A stretch of 64,000 bases of DNA, from NCBI RefSeq assembly GCF_000308575.1, contig NZ_BAFZ01000004.1:62001-126000 (forward strand), in the 5' to 3' direction. The notes under the pieces are model-generated. The model searched no databases. It had not been told where the DNA came from and saw only the letters and a program-made list of their open reading frames with translations. This stretch comes from Nocardia exalbida NBRC 100660 (lineage in GTDB: Bacteria; Actinomycetota; Actinomycetes; Mycobacteriales; Mycobacteriaceae). Position numbers and translations under genes: made by a program. This document shows, in pieces, positions 1 to 8,828 of this stretch; the stretch's first letter is position 1, and every line of letters begins with the position of its first letter.

Positions 1-257
1 CCCAGGAAGAGATCGCGGCGACCGAGGTGGAAGGCGAGGCGGGCGGCGGCCTGGTCCGGGTCACCATCAAGGCAAGCGGCGAGGTGGTGTCGCTGACCAT
101 CGACCCGAAGGCCGTGGATCCCGAGGACGTCGAGACCTTGCAGGACCTGGTCATCGGCGCGGTCAACGACGCGATGGCCAACGCGCAGCGCGTCGCCGCG
201 GAACGGCTCGGACCGCTGTCCGGCGGCCTCGGCGGCGGTTCGCTGCCCGGTTTCTGA
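1..257 (+). CDS. YbaB/EbfC nucleoid-associated protein (C-terminal part)
   Basis: Partial gene; the 5' end lies before the window. The visible C-terminal ~84 residues read [21 protein letters not shown] and then a beta-rich stretch with [12 protein letters not shown] and [19 protein letters not shown], which is the hallmark core of the YbaB/EbfC family of small dimeric DNA-binding nucleoid proteins. It ends in a Gly-rich tail ([11 protein letters not shown]), as in actinobacterial members. recR starts 13 nt downstream on the same strand, and ybaB-recR is a widely conserved pair, which supports the call. The role of the pair (DNA repair/chromosome organisation) is family knowledge. Confidence 0.9.
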   Translation, partial: QEEIAATEVEGEAGGGLVRVTIKASGEVVSLTIDPKAVDPEDVETLQDLVIGAVNDAMANAQRVAAERLGPLSGGLGGGSLPGF

Positions 258-270
258 GCCGGGGTAGCAG

Positions 271-879
271 TTGTACGAGGGTCCGGTCCAGGATCTGATC
301 GACGAATTGGGCAAGCTGCCCGGCGTCGGTCCGAAGAGCGCCCAGCGCATCGCCTTTCACCTGCTCGGGGTGGAGCCGCCGGAGATCGATCGGTTGCAGG
401 CCGCGCTGCAGAAGGTGCGCGACGGTGTGCAGTTCTGCGTGACGTGCGGGACGGTCTCCGACGGCGAGCTGTGCCGTATCTGCGCCGACCCGCGCCGGGA
501 CCGGACGATGATCTGCGTGGTCGAGGAACCCAAGGACGTGCAGGCGATCGAGCGCACCCGGGAGTTCCGCGGTCGCTACCACGTGCTCGGCGGCGCGCTC
601 GATCCGCTCAGCGGCATCGGCCCCGACCAGCTGCGCATCCGGGAGTTGCTGGCGCGCATCGGAAACCAGGAGGACGGCGTCGACGTCAGCGAGGTGATCA
701 TCGCGACCGATCCGAACACCGAGGGCGAGGCCACCGCCACCTATCTGGTCCGGATGCTGCGCGACTTCCCCGGCCTGAGCGTGACCAGGCTTGCCTCGGG
801 CTTGCCGATGGGCGGCGACCTCGAATTCGCCGACGAGCTGACCCTCGGCCGCGCGCTGTCCGGGCGGCGCGCGCTGTAG
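271..879 (+). CDS. recR: Recombination mediator RecR
   Basis: Full-length RecR, 202 aa (family about 200). RecR acts with RecO/RecF in loading RecA at gapped or broken DNA. Visible features: N-terminal helix-hairpin-helix with [11 protein letters not shown] (residues 16-26), a C4 zinc motif with Cys56, Cys59, Cys68 and Cys71 (CVTC and CRIC), then a Toprim domain from about residue 80 ([26 protein letters not shown]). The start is a TTG because the conserved N-terminus [18 protein letters not shown] begins exactly there. It lies directly after the ybaB-like gene, probably in one transcript. Confidence 0.97.
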   Translation: MYEGPVQDLIDELGKLPGVGPKSAQRIAFHLLGVEPPEIDRLQAALQKVRDGVQFCVTCGTVSDGELCRICADPRRDRTMICVVEEPKDVQAIERTREFRGRYHVLGGALDPLSGIGPDQLRIRELLARIGNQEDGVDVSEVIIATDPNTEGEATATYLVRMLRDFPGLSVTRLASGLPMGGDLEFADELTLGRALSGRRAL

Positions 880-933
880 CAGGCGCGAACGCCTCTCCCG
901 AGCGGGATTGCGCGCCGCCCGGCGTGGGTTACC

Positions 934-1560
934 GTGTCGGAGATGAGCATCGAATTCTTGCTGACGACGCTCGTCATCGTCGCCACCCCCGGAACCGGTG
1001 TGCTGTTCACGCTCGCGGCCGGACTGTCCAGGGGCGTGCGGGCCGCGGTGATCGCGGCTTTCGGCTGCACGCTCGGCACCGTCCCGCACCTGATCGCGGC
1101 GATCACGGGTCTGGCCGCGCTGCTGAACGCCGGCGCGGTCGCCTTCCAGACGCTGAAGTACCTCGGCGTCGCCTATCTGGTGTACATGGCCTGGAGCACC
1201 TTCCGGGACAAGGGCGCGCTCGCCGTGCCGGAACGGACCGGGCACCCCGCGCCCTCGGTGCGGAAGGTGATCACCTCGGCGGTGCTGCTGAACCTGCTCA
1301 ACCCCAAGCTGACCATCTTCTTCTTCGCGTTCCTCCCGCAGTTCGTGCCCAGCGGCGCGCCGGACGCCGTCGCGCGCATGCTCGAGCTGAGCGGCATCTT
1401 CATGCTGGCGACCTTCGCGGTGTTCGCGGTCTACGGCGCCTGCGCGGCCGCCGTCCGCGGCCAGGTCGTCTCCCGGCCCGCCGTCGTCACCTGGACGCGG
1501 CGGGTTTTCGGCGTCTCGTTCCTCGCGCTGGCGGGCCGGCTGGCCATCCAGAACCAGTGA
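934..1560 (+). CDS. LysE/RhtB family amino-acid exporter
   Basis: 208 aa hydrophobic protein with about six membrane segments, of LysE/RhtB type: N-terminal IEFLLTTLVIVATPGTGVLFTLAAG contains the family's (T/S)PGP-like turn, written here ATPGTG, followed by GCTLGTVPHLIAAITG and KYLGVAYLVYMAW, and LNLLNPKLTIFFFAFLPQF in the middle. Such proteins export amino acids or related small molecules; the substrate cannot be told from sequence. The start is uncertain between GTG at 934 and an in-frame ATG at 943; no clear Shine-Dalgarno is visible and TTACCGT just upstream could be a -10 of a leaderless transcript. Not obviously in an operon with recR (54 nt gap). Confidence 0.88.
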   Translation: MSEMSIEFLLTTLVIVATPGTGVLFTLAAGLSRGVRAAVIAAFGCTLGTVPHLIAAITGLAALLNAGAVAFQTLKYLGVAYLVYMAWSTFRDKGALAVPERTGHPAPSVRKVITSAVLLNLLNPKLTIFFFAFLPQFVPSGAPDAVARMLELSGIFMLATFAVFAVYGACAAAVRGQVVSRPAVVTWTRRVFGVSFLALAGRLAIQNQ

Positions 1561-1565
1561 CGGTG

Positions 1566-2210
1566 CTAGAGATCGACGCGAGACCAGGGTAGGCCGGGGA
1601 AACGGCTGCGGTCGTCGTTGGCCCAGCCCCAGATGAGGGCGGCCACGGTGGCCGGGTCGGAGATGGTGGTGCCGAAATGCCTGTCGGGATCGCCGTCCCG
1701 GTATTCCACGGTGTACGCGCCGGAGTTGTCGCGGTAGGTCTGGATGTAGAACTGGTCGCCGCGCTCGACCACGAGGTACGGGTTGGGCGGGCTCAGCTCC
1801 GGGACCCACTGCTGGACAAGCGCTTCGGTCAGGTACGGGAACTCGCCCGCACCACCGTGCGTGACCATGGCGTCGACATGTCCGGCGGGATCGATCAGCC
1901 AGGCCAGCTGGGGGTCGTAGACGGCGTAGTTCAGCGGTGTGGCCAGTTCGAACAGCAGGTGGCGGACGAAACCGATCGCGTCGTAGAGACACGCCACGTG
2001 CAGCACCGCGCCGGTGGCCGCGCCGCCGACCGGCGCGGTGCTGAGAAAGCCGTCCTCCTCGGGCAGTTCGGCGTTGCGTCTGTTCAGTTCGGCCGCGATC
2101 CGCGCTACCGTCCCCGACTCGGGGGCGCCCTGCTGGGTGCTCAGGTAGGCGTCGACCTCCGCGATCGACGACGCGACACCGGACGGTAGCAACACGTGGT
2201 CATAGCTCAC
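1566..2210 (-). CDS. Conserved hypothetical protein
   Basis: 214 aa soluble protein, no signal peptide or membrane segment. I do not recognise a domain. The middle is hydrophobic and Ala/Gly-rich (PVGGAATGAVLHVACLYDAIGFVRHLL); the C-terminal half is beta-rich with aromatic residues (YLVVERGDQFYIQTYRDNSGAYTVEYRDG) followed by a helical WGWANDDR segment. It runs convergent to the LysE gene (5 nt between stops) and sits 21 nt downstream of a small Cys-rich gene on the same strand, so the two may share a transcript. A bacterial immunity-protein-like fold is conceivable from the beta-rich pattern, but that is only a guess. Confidence 0.75.
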   Translation of the reverse strand: MSYDHVLLPSGVASSIAEVDAYLSTQQGAPESGTVARIAAELNRRNAELPEEDGFLSTAPVGGAATGAVLHVACLYDAIGFVRHLLFELATPLNYAVYDPQLAWLIDPAGHVDAMVTHGGAGEFPYLTEALVQQWVPELSPPNPYLVVERGDQFYIQTYRDNSGAYTVEYRDGDPDRHFGTTISDPATVAALIWGWANDDRSRFPGLPWSRVDL

Positions 2211-2231
2211 CGGGCCAGGGTACGGAACCGT

Positions 2232-2438
2232 TCAGGCGCGGCGGCGGACCGTGTCGTCGTCGGTGCACCGGCAGCCGCCCGCGAGGTCTCGGCAATCGAG
2301 GACGAAGGCGTGCCGGTCATGGCTGAGGTCGAGGCACTGCTCGTCGGTGCATTCCGCGATCCGGCTCGCGTGCACGATCAGGGTTCCATGGCAGTGGTCG
2401 AACGCGGATTCGCAAGATGAACAACCTGGTGTACGCAT
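2232..2438 (-). CDS. Small cysteine/histidine-rich hypothetical protein
   Basis: 68 aa. The ATG at 2438 is chosen because a strong Shine-Dalgarno (AGGAGGTC) sits a few bases upstream. The protein has eight cysteines arranged as CSSC, C-x-H near residue 16, then single cysteines and a final CRC, with several His: MRTPGCSSCESAFDHCHG at the start and DLAGGCRCTDD near the end. The pattern suggests a small metal-binding or zinc-ribbon-like protein. No function is known to me. It is divergent from the ATP-grasp gene and precedes the 1566-2210 gene on the same strand. Confidence 0.7.
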   Translation of the reverse strand: MRTPGCSSCESAFDHCHGTLIVHASRIAECTDEQCLDLSHDRHAFVLDCRDLAGGCRCTDDDTVRRRA

Positions 2439-2678
2439 ATGACCTCCTGACGAGATCGTTGTCGTGGTTCGGTGATACCACCGGCTCGGCATTGGTTGTG
2501 GGACCCCGGCCCGTGTGTCGCCGTGTCCGGCGCAGGTGCGGCCACGCCGCGCGGGCTGCCGGTTCACCCGGTGCCGGGGCCGCGACATGCGAAAATAGTC
2601 ACACAGTCCGCCGGGCGCGGACCGCCCGGAGCGTTCGACGACCGTTGGTACGGATGGCGCGGAAGCGAGGTCGGCGCG

Positions 2679-5597
2679 GTGACGTTGCGCGATGAGCGGC
2701 GGGAGACCGCGACCGGCGCCACGGTGCGCGAGCAGTTCACGCGCTACCGCTCGGAGGGCGCCGAAACCGCCGCCTACGACGAATGCGGCGCGCCCGTCGC
2801 GGGCTACTACGACGAACTGGTCGACGCGGACGGCAACGTGCGCCGGATGTGGTCGGAGCTGTCGGCCGACTTCGCCGAACTCGGCGGGGACGGCCTCGGC
2901 AGGCTGGACAGCCGGGTGCGCAGGCTGATCGACGACGACGGCATCACCTACCTCGAGGTCGGCGCAGCGGCCGAAACCCCCGCGCCGTGGCGCCTCGATC
3001 CGATTCCCCTGCTGGTCGCCGCCGACGATTGGACCCGGCTGGAGGCCGGGTTGGAGCAGCGCTCCCGCGTGTTCGACGAGGTGCTCACCGATATCTACGG
3101 GCCGCGCAGGACGCTCGGCTCGGGACTGCTCGCGCCGGAGGCCGTGTTCGGCAACCGCGGCTACGTCCGGGCCGCGCACGGCATCACCGTGCCGGGGCGG
3201 CACCAGCTCTTCCTGCACGCCTGCGATATCAGCCGTTGGAGCGACGGGCGGTTCCGGGCGCTCGCCGACTGGACGCAGGCGCCGGCGGGCGCCGGATACG
3301 CGCTGGCGGACCGCAGGGTGGTCTCGACCGCTGTCCCGGAATCGTTCGAGCATGCCAATCCGCGTCCGCTGACGCCGTTCGCCAGGGCGATGCGATTGAT
3401 GCTGATCGAATCGGCGCCGACCGACGACGACGAGCCGGTGGTCGTGGTGCTCAGCCCCGGCGTGCACTCCGAGACCGCGTTCGACCAGGCGTATCTCGCT
3501 TCCACGCTCGGTTTTCCGCTGGTGGAGAGCGCCGATCTGGTGGTGCGCGACGGCGCGCTGTGGATGCGGTCGCTGGGCACGCTGAAGCGGGTGGACGTCG
3601 TGTTGCGGCGGGTGGACGCCGAATTCTCCGATCCGCTCGATCTGCGGCCGGACTCACGGCTGGGCGTGGTGGGACTGGTCGAGGTACTGCGGCGCGGCGC
3701 GGTGACGGTGGTGAACACGCTCGGCAGTGGGCTGCTGGAGAATCCCGCGCTGGCCGGTTTCCTGCCCGCCCTGTCCCGCGCGCTGCTGGGCGAGGATCTG
3801 CTGCTGGAGAGCGCGCCGTCGTACTGGGGCTGGCACGAGCGGGAACGCAAGCACTTGATCGCGCGGCTGGACAAGTTGATCCTCCGCTCCGCGGTCGACG
3901 GGGCCACGCTGTTCGGTCCCGAGCTGAGCCGGGATCAGCGCGCGGAGCTGAAGGCCAGGATCGATGCGCACGGGTGGCAGTGGGTGGGCCAGGAACCGGC
4001 GCAGTTCTCCGTCACGCCCGCCATCCGCGATCACGATGGCCTCGGTGCGGCTCCCGTCGGCATGCGATTGTTCTCGCTCGCCCACCGGGGCGGCTACACC
4101 GTGATGTCCGGTGGTCTCGGCCAGCTGCGTCAGCGCACGCTCGATCGTGCCGCGCGCAAGGTCGCCGCCAAGGACATCTGGGTACGCGCCGCGCCGACGG
4201 CCGCCGCCGCGATCAGCACCGAGCCGCCCCGCGAGCGCGAACGGCGCACCGCCCCTACCGTGGCGGCGATCAGCTCACCGCGCGTGCTCAACGACCTGTT
4301 CTGGATCGGCCGCTACGGCGAGCGCGCGGAGGACGCCGCCCGTCTGCTGATCGCCACCCACGAGCGCTACCAGGAGTTCCGTTATCGCCCCTGGCTGGAA
4401 GGCGCCGAGGCGCTGCCGATACTCCTTGCCGCCCTCGGCCGGGTCACCGCCACGGCGGCTCCGACCGAGGGACTGTTCGGTCCAGAGGTGCGAGCCCTTG
4501 CGCCGCAGCAGAGTTCGGCCGATCGCGGCACGAACGCGCCGGGCGGCGCCGTCGACCGGGGCGTCGCGCGATACGGCGACGAGCGCGCGCACGCCGAGGC
4601 CGGCTCGACCGCGCATGCCGAAGGGCAGCCGAGACCCGTTCCGGCAGTGCCCGGTGCGGGAGGAGCCCCCCGCGAGGAAGCCGTTGCCGGTGCCGATGCG
4701 CCTCCGGTCGCGGCCGGTGTGGAGGCCGTCGCCGGGCGATCGGACAGCGACGAGACGACGAGCGCGGCGGAGGACAGCGCGCCGGTGCCCGGCGCGTCCC
4801 GTGCCGGTCACGACTATCTCGTCGCGCTGACGATCGACCGGGAGCTGCCCGGATCGCTGGCATTCGCGATCGACCGGTACGGCAACGCCGCGCGCGCCGT
4901 GCGCGACCAGTTGTCGATGGACACGTGGATGATCCTCGGTGCGGTCGACCGCGCGCTGGCCGGTTATCCGGCCGGGGTGGACGATCTGGAGGCGGAGTTG
5001 TCGGACGTGCATTCGCGCACCCTGGCCGGGCTGCTCGCGCTGTCCGGGATCGACGGGGAGTCGCTGATCCGCGACACCGGATGGCACGTCAGGGACATCG
5101 GCAAGCGCATCGAGCGCGGTCTCGCCATGACCGCGTTGCTCTCGGCCGCGCTGACGAAGCGGTATCCGGAGCAGACCGAGCGAGAAGTGACGGACTGGGT
5201 GTTGCGAGCCACCGAGTCCTCGGTGAGTTACCGCAGGCGGCATCAGGATTCGGTGCGCCTGTCGAACGTCGCCGAACTCCTGCTGTTCGACACCGCCAAC
5301 CCGCGATCGCTGGCCTACCAGCTGGAACGGCTGCACGCCGATTTCCATGCGTTGCCCGGCGCTTCGGCGTCCTCGCGTCCGCAGCGGCTGCTCGCGGACG
5401 CGCGCCGCATGCTGCGCCGCCTCGACCCCGACGACTTGGAGGTCACCGACTCCGACGACCGGCGCATCGAACTGGCGGAGCTGCTGGAGGGAGTGCACTT
5501 GCGGCTGCGCAAGGTATCCGAATCCTTCGAGACCACGACGCTGTCGCTGCCGGTCGGCATCCAGCCGCTGTGGGGTAGCGCGCAGGTTGTCGAATGA
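2679..5597 (+). CDS. Circularly permuted ATP-grasp / alpha-E domain fusion protein
   Basis: About 972 aa from a GTG at 2679 (upstream in-frame sequence lacks family similarity). Residues ~1-520 match the circularly permuted ATP-grasp type 2 family (DUF404/407): PLLVAADDWTRLEAGLEQR, ILSPGVHSETAFDQAYLA-like and YTVMSGGLG motifs. From ~530 (RVLNDLFWIGRYGERAEDAARL) the alpha-E helical domain (DUF403) begins. Often these are two genes; here they are fused. An Ala/Glu/Pro-rich low-complexity segment of ~120 residues (about 590-710) interrupts the alpha-E domain before it resumes at YLVALTIDRELPGSLAFAID. The stop overlaps the start of a transglutaminase gene by 4 nt (ATGA), so they are translationally coupled. 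Comparative genomics predicts peptide-ligation/cleavage roles for such clusters; the substrate is unknown. Confidence 0.9.
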   Translation: MTLRDERRETATGATVREQFTRYRSEGAETAAYDECGAPVAGYYDELVDADGNVRRMWSELSADFAELGGDGLGRLDSRVRRLIDDDGITYLEVGAAAETPAPWRLDPIPLLVAADDWTRLEAGLEQRSRVFDEVLTDIYGPRRTLGSGLLAPEAVFGNRGYVRAAHGITVPGRHQLFLHACDISRWSDGRFRALADWTQAPAGAGYALADRRVVSTAVPESFEHANPRPLTPFARAMRLMLIESAPTDDDEPVVVVLSPGVHSETAFDQAYLASTLGFPLVESADLVVRDGALWMRSLGTLKRVDVVLRRVDAEFSDPLDLRPDSRLGVVGLVEVLRRGAVTVVNTLGSGLLENPALAGFLPALSRALLGEDLLLESAPSYWGWHERERKHLIARLDKLILRSAVDGATLFGPELSRDQRAELKARIDAHGWQWVGQEPAQFSVTPAIRDHDGLGAAPVGMRLFSLAHRGGYTVMSGGLGQLRQRTLDRAARKVAAKDIWVRAAPTAAAAISTEPPRERERRTAPTVAAISSPRVLNDLFWIGRYGERAEDAARLLIATHERYQEFRYRPWLEGAEALPILLAALGRVTATAAPTEGLFGPEVRALAPQQSSADRGTNAPGGAVDRGVARYGDERAHAEAGSTAHAEGQPRPVPAVPGAGGAPREEAVAGADAPPVAAGVEAVAGRSDSDETTSAAEDSAPVPGASRAGHDYLVALTIDRELPGSLAFAIDRYGNAARAVRDQLSMDTWMILGAVDRALAGYPAGVDDLEAELSDVHSRTLAGLLALSGIDGESLIRDTGWHVRDIGKRIERGLAMTALLSAALTKRYPEQTEREVTDWVLRATESSVSYRRRHQDSVRLSNVAELLLFDTANPRSLAYQLERLHADFHALPGASASSRPQRLLADARRMLRRLDPDDLEVTDSDDRRIELAELLEGVHLRLRKVSESFETTTLSLPVGIQPLWGSAQVVE

Positions 5598-6517
5598 TCG
5601 GCCCGGGCGGTGCGGTGCGCCGCTATCAAGTGGAGCATCGCACCAAGTACTCGTACTCCGGAGAGGTCACCAATTCCTACGGTCGCGCGTACCTCACGCC
5701 GCGTGATCTGCCCGGCCAGCGACTGCTGTCCCACGACATCCGGATCGACCCGGCTCCCTCGGACCGGTCGGTGGGCGCGGACGTGTACGGCAACATCACC
5801 TCCTACTTCCACGTCACCACCGAGCATCGTGCGCTGACCGTCGTCGGCGAATCGCTGGTCGAGGTCGACGCCCCCCTCCGGGATGGCGGACCGGCCGCCG
5901 AACCGTGGGAGAAAGCGCGGCCGACCGGTGCGAACGGACCGTTCGCCGTGGAGTTCGCCCTCGACCTGCACCCGCCGGAGATCACGGCGGAGGTCGCGGC
6001 GTACACGGCCGAATCCTTCCCGCCGGGCAGGCCGCTGCTGGACGCGGTGGCCGAACTGAACACGCGTATCCACGACGACTTCGCCTACCGTTCCGGCGCC
6101 ACGACGGTGTCCACCCGGGTGGCCGACGTGTTCGCCGCACGCGCGGGCGTCTGTCAGGACTTCGCCCGCCTCGCCGTCGCCTGCCTGCGGTCGCGCGGCC
6201 TCGCCGCCCGTTACGTGTCCGGCTACCTGGCCACCGATCCGCCGCCGGGCAAGGAGCGGATGGTCGGCGCCGACGCCACGCACGCCTGGGCGGCCGTGTG
6301 GACACCCGCCGCGCACGGATCCGACCGCACCGGCCACTGGCTGGACCTCGACCCCACCAACGACCAGTTCGGCGACGAGCGCTACATCACCGCCGCCTGG
6401 GGCCGGGACTACGCGGACGTCCCTCCGCTGCGCGGCATCATCTACACCGACGCCAAGGACAGCACGATCAGCGTTTCCGTCGACGTCACCGAGATCGGAA
6501 TCGGACCGCCCTCGTGA
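5594..6517 (+). CDS. Transglutaminase-like family protein
   Basis: 307 aa, ATG overlapping the preceding stop (ATGA). The N-terminal ~90 residues form the bacterial transglutaminase N-domain (YQVEHRTKYSYSGEVTNSYG). The catalytic core carries the Cys-His-Asp triad in the expected motifs: RAGVCQDFARLAVACLR (Cys), DATHAWAAVW (His) and DLDPTNDQ (Asp). Papain-fold enzymes of this type act as peptidases or amidases. The conserved association with permuted ATP-grasp and alpha-E domains suggests that this protein hydrolyses or crosslinks the peptide product made by the partner; this is inference. No signal peptide, so it probably acts in the cytoplasm. Confidence 0.93.
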   Translation: MIGPGGAVRRYQVEHRTKYSYSGEVTNSYGRAYLTPRDLPGQRLLSHDIRIDPAPSDRSVGADVYGNITSYFHVTTEHRALTVVGESLVEVDAPLRDGGPAAEPWEKARPTGANGPFAVEFALDLHPPEITAEVAAYTAESFPPGRPLLDAVAELNTRIHDDFAYRSGATTVSTRVADVFAARAGVCQDFARLAVACLRSRGLAARYVSGYLATDPPPGKERMVGADATHAWAAVWTPAAHGSDRTGHWLDLDPTNDQFGDERYITAAWGRDYADVPPLRGIIYTDAKDSTISVSVDVTEIGIGPPS

Positions 6518-6564
6518 GTTCGACATTCGGTCGGCGATTCGTCGGACACGCGCGGAGTGCGCGG

Positions 6565-7485
6565 CTACGGATGATCGGGTTGTTTCGGGGCGCGTCGCGG
6601 TGCGAGGTCGATGCGGATGTTGTCGGAGGTGGTGATGACGAAGACCCGGTCACCGCGTTCTTTGTCCCAGTCGGCGGGGATCAGGAAATAGCGGTCGTCG
6701 GCGCGGGCGAGCAGCAGGAGTCCGCTGTACTGATAGCGATATCTGGTGTCAGGCAGCGTGATCGCGTCGATTCTGGACTTTCCGCCTGCGATGGCGAGTC
6801 GGTCGACACTGAACACCACGACCGCGGGCTGATGCCCGAGACCACGGTTCTCCTCCTCGGTCGCGCTACGGCTGCCCTGCACGCCGGCGTAGTACCCGAT
6901 GGCCCAGAATCCGGCGAGGAAGGCCAAACCCAATAACGTGACCAGCAGGGGTACCGACCGACGGGGTGGGGAGTCGCCGGGTCGTCGGTAGAGCAACCGG
7001 TGGTAGGTGGTGGACAGTTCCTGGGCGTACCAGATCAATGCGACGCCGGTGATGAGCATCAGCGGCAGGCCCAGACTCATCCAGCTGGGCAATTGCTTAC
7101 GCAGCACAAGCCCTGCCGCGACCCCGGTGCACAGCAGCACCCCGACGACAGTGACTGCCCGCACCCACAGCCGCAGCGCCCGCCGCGGCCGTCGAGTGCG
7201 CATGACCGTTACGAGCGGAACCTGCCGCAGTGCGAACACCGCGGCAGCGATCAACAACGCCAGCACGACCGGGAAGAAGGCGCCGTCGAGGCTCTTGATG
7301 ACGTAGTCGGACACGCTGAAGTCCAGCAGACGAGCGTCGATTCCGAAATGCCCGTACCAGGAGCGGGTGTACACCGACCCGACGTAGTAGAGCACCGCCA
7401 GGGTCAGGGTCGCTTCCGATGTCGCCACCGCGAAAGCCATCGCGCGCCGAGACGGTGACGTCTCATCGGTGCGCGCGCTGCTCAT
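6565..7485 (-). CDS. Multi-pass membrane protein of unknown function
   Basis: 306 aa from the ATG at 7485, whose ATGA overlaps the stop of the upstream lipoprotein gene, indicating translational coupling. About five hydrophobic segments are visible: TLAVLYYVGSVY, FFPVVLALLIAAAVFAL, VTVVGVLLCTGVAAGLVL, LGLPLMLITGVALIWYA and LVTLLGLAFLAGFWAIGYYAG. A C-terminal extracytoplasmic or cytoplasmic domain of ~90 residues follows (VVFSVDRLAIAGGKSRIDAITL). No enzyme motif is recognised. Its pairing with a lipoprotein hints at an envelope complex. Confidence 0.8.
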   Translation of the reverse strand: MSSARTDETSPSRRAMAFAVATSEATLTLAVLYYVGSVYTRSWYGHFGIDARLLDFSVSDYVIKSLDGAFFPVVLALLIAAAVFALRQVPLVTVMRTRRPRRALRLWVRAVTVVGVLLCTGVAAGLVLRKQLPSWMSLGLPLMLITGVALIWYAQELSTTYHRLLYRRPGDSPPRRSVPLLVTLLGLAFLAGFWAIGYYAGVQGSRSATEEENRGLGHQPAVVVFSVDRLAIAGGKSRIDAITLPDTRYRYQYSGLLLLARADDRYFLIPADWDKERGDRVFVITTSDNIRIDLAPRRAPKQPDHP

Positions 7486-7853
7486 CGCGACGGCGTAGTG
7501 GCAGGGGGACTGGTGAAGGGGGAGCTCGGGGGCGTGGTGAGCCGAGCCCCTTCGTCGGGCGTGGTCGCCCCGATATCGGCTGTCGTCGGCAAGCTTTCGG
7601 TCAACGGGACGGCTGTGAGTGATACCGAGGTCTGGGGCACGTTCGCCGAGTCGGTGTTTCGGGCCGGCTGAGACCGGATCACCGTTACCGTCGGCTGGTC
7701 CGCCGACGTCGGCACGGGTTCGGTAGTCGATATCGACGGCGCCGCCGCTGATGACGTCGGCACAGTCGTGGTTGTCGGGCTGGGAGCGGGCTCGGGTGTG
7801 CCGCAGGCGACCAGGCACAAACCCAACGCGACGAGCAGTGGCGCCGAACGCAT
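7482..7853 (-). CDS. Putative lipoprotein
   Basis: About 123 aa from the ATG at 7853 (an in-frame ATG 15 nt upstream is the alternative). A classic lipoprotein signal peptide is visible: MRSAPLLVALGLCLVACG with lipobox LVAC. The mature part is low-complexity and rich in Pro, Thr and Ser (PEPAPSPTTTTVPTSSAAAPS), as in surface-exposed linkers, with no folded domain recognised. The stop overlaps the downstream membrane-protein start by 4 nt, so the pair is one operon on the minus strand. Confidence 0.75.
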   Translation of the reverse strand: MRSAPLLVALGLCLVACGTPEPAPSPTTTTVPTSSAAAPSISTTEPVPTSADQPTVTVIRSQPARNTDSANVPQTSVSLTAVPLTESLPTTADIGATTPDEGARLTTPPSSPFTSPPATTPSR

Positions 7854-8042
7854 CAGTCCCCCTCGCATCTGGAGAATCAAGCGATTGTCCCACGAACTCG
7901 TTGTGTCGGCGGGGTTCTGAACACCCGGAGCGGACGCCCATTCCGGGCCACCCTGCGCCACAACCACCAGCGGGCGCAGCCGATCTCGGTGCGACGGGGG
8001 CCAGGGCGGACAGCGGAACCGAAAGGGTGACGGCCGCCGAGC

Positions 8043-8480
8043 TTACGAATCGGGTTCAGGGTGCCGTGGGCAGTCGCATCCCGAAGCCGTACAGCCCGTC
8101 GAGGTTTCGGTGCGCCGGGTGCGGGTCCGAGACCACGACAGTCCGATCACCCCGGCGGCGCTGAGGGCGAGGCCGAGCTGTGCCGGCCGGGACAAACTCA
8201 CGGCCAGCTTGGCCGTGGCGCGGGCCTGCAACCCGGCATCGGCGCGGCGGCGGCCGAACCGGGTGGCGGCCAGCAGTTCGGTGACCTCGTCGAGGGTGAA
8301 CCCGAGCCGCTGGGCCGCTTTGATCACCCGCAACACCGTGACCGACTGCTCCGGATACAGTCGGTGCCCACCCAGGGACCGCCGCGGTTCGGCGAGCAGG
8401 CCGCGCCGCTCGTAGTACCGCAGCGTCTGGGCGTTCACTCCCGCCGCCGCGGCCGGCTCGCCGGTGCGCAGGCCGGTCAC
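8043..8480 (-). CDS. MerR-family transcriptional regulator
   Basis: About 145 aa, GTG at 8480 inside the stop of the upstream gene (GTGA overlap). The N-terminal winged HTH of MerR type is clear: LRTGEPAAAAGVNAQTLRYYERRGLL and RRSLGGHRLYPEQSVTVLRVIKAAQRLGFTLDEVTELLA. After about residue 85 the sequence departs from the usual coiled-coil/effector tail: ARATAKLAVSLSRPAQLGLALSAAG, then a short Cys-containing end (GCTASGCDCP) that may bind metal. A perfect MerR-like operator sits in the promoter of this operon (8836-8853), so autoregulation is likely. The C-terminal oddity could be a domain replacement or an old frameshift. Confidence 0.85.
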   Translation of the reverse strand: MTGLRTGEPAAAAGVNAQTLRYYERRGLLAEPRRSLGGHRLYPEQSVTVLRVIKAAQRLGFTLDEVTELLAATRFGRRRADAGLQARATAKLAVSLSRPAQLGLALSAAGVIGLSWSRTRTRRTETSTGCTASGCDCPRHPEPDS

Positions 8481-8821
8481 CTCCGGCCGCCGATCGAGGC
8501 TTCCACCCGGGCGGCGAGCGCATCGAGGACCTCGACCTCGGTGTCGGGAACTTCGATGTGCATCACCGGTCCGGAATCGGCGGTACCGAAGCTGAACGCG
8601 AAGAACGAGCAGCAACCCGATTCCCGGGCGGCGAGGTCACGGCCGACCGGTTCGGCGTCGGCGTCCAGCAGCAGATCCAGCCGCGTGCGCGCGGGCCGAC
8701 GCGCGCCCCGCACCGACTCGGCGAAGAACCGATCGAACTCCGCGACCCGGACGGGCTGCTCGACGGTGGGCAAGGTGCATGACTCCGGCACCCAATCCCC
8801 AGCGGAAGGCGAAACCATCAT
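8477..8821 (-). CDS. Conserved hypothetical protein, first gene of a MerR operon
   Basis: 114 aa. I recognise this as a small actinobacterial family that accompanies MerR regulators (WVPESCTLPTVEQPVRVAEFD, LAARESGCCSFFAFSF, VEVLDALAARVEA), but no biochemical function is known to me. A conserved CC pair in ESGCCSFF and one Cys in ESCTLP could ligate metal or sense thiols. The start is ATG at 8821, with ATGATG at the very 5' end of the predicted leaderless transcript (see promoter at 8829-8859). The downstream merR overlaps it by 4 nt. The likely role is metal or thiol stress response, by context only. Confidence 0.75.
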   Translation of the reverse strand: MMVSPSAGDWVPESCTLPTVEQPVRVAEFDRFFAESVRGARRPARTRLDLLLDADAEPVGRDLAARESGCCSFFAFSFGTADSGPVMHIEVPDTEVEVLDALAARVEASIGGRR

Positions 8822-8828
8822 GTGGCCA

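Noticed and set aside
163..1992. A 609-codon open frame antisense to recR and the exporter
   Set aside because: It is the GC-rich shadow of real genes, has Arg-rich translation with no family similarity, and overlaps three well-supported genes.
2783..5578. Long open frame in another phase of the ATP-grasp gene
   Set aside because: Arg/Gly-rich translation typical of a GC shadow; the true frame has clear domains.
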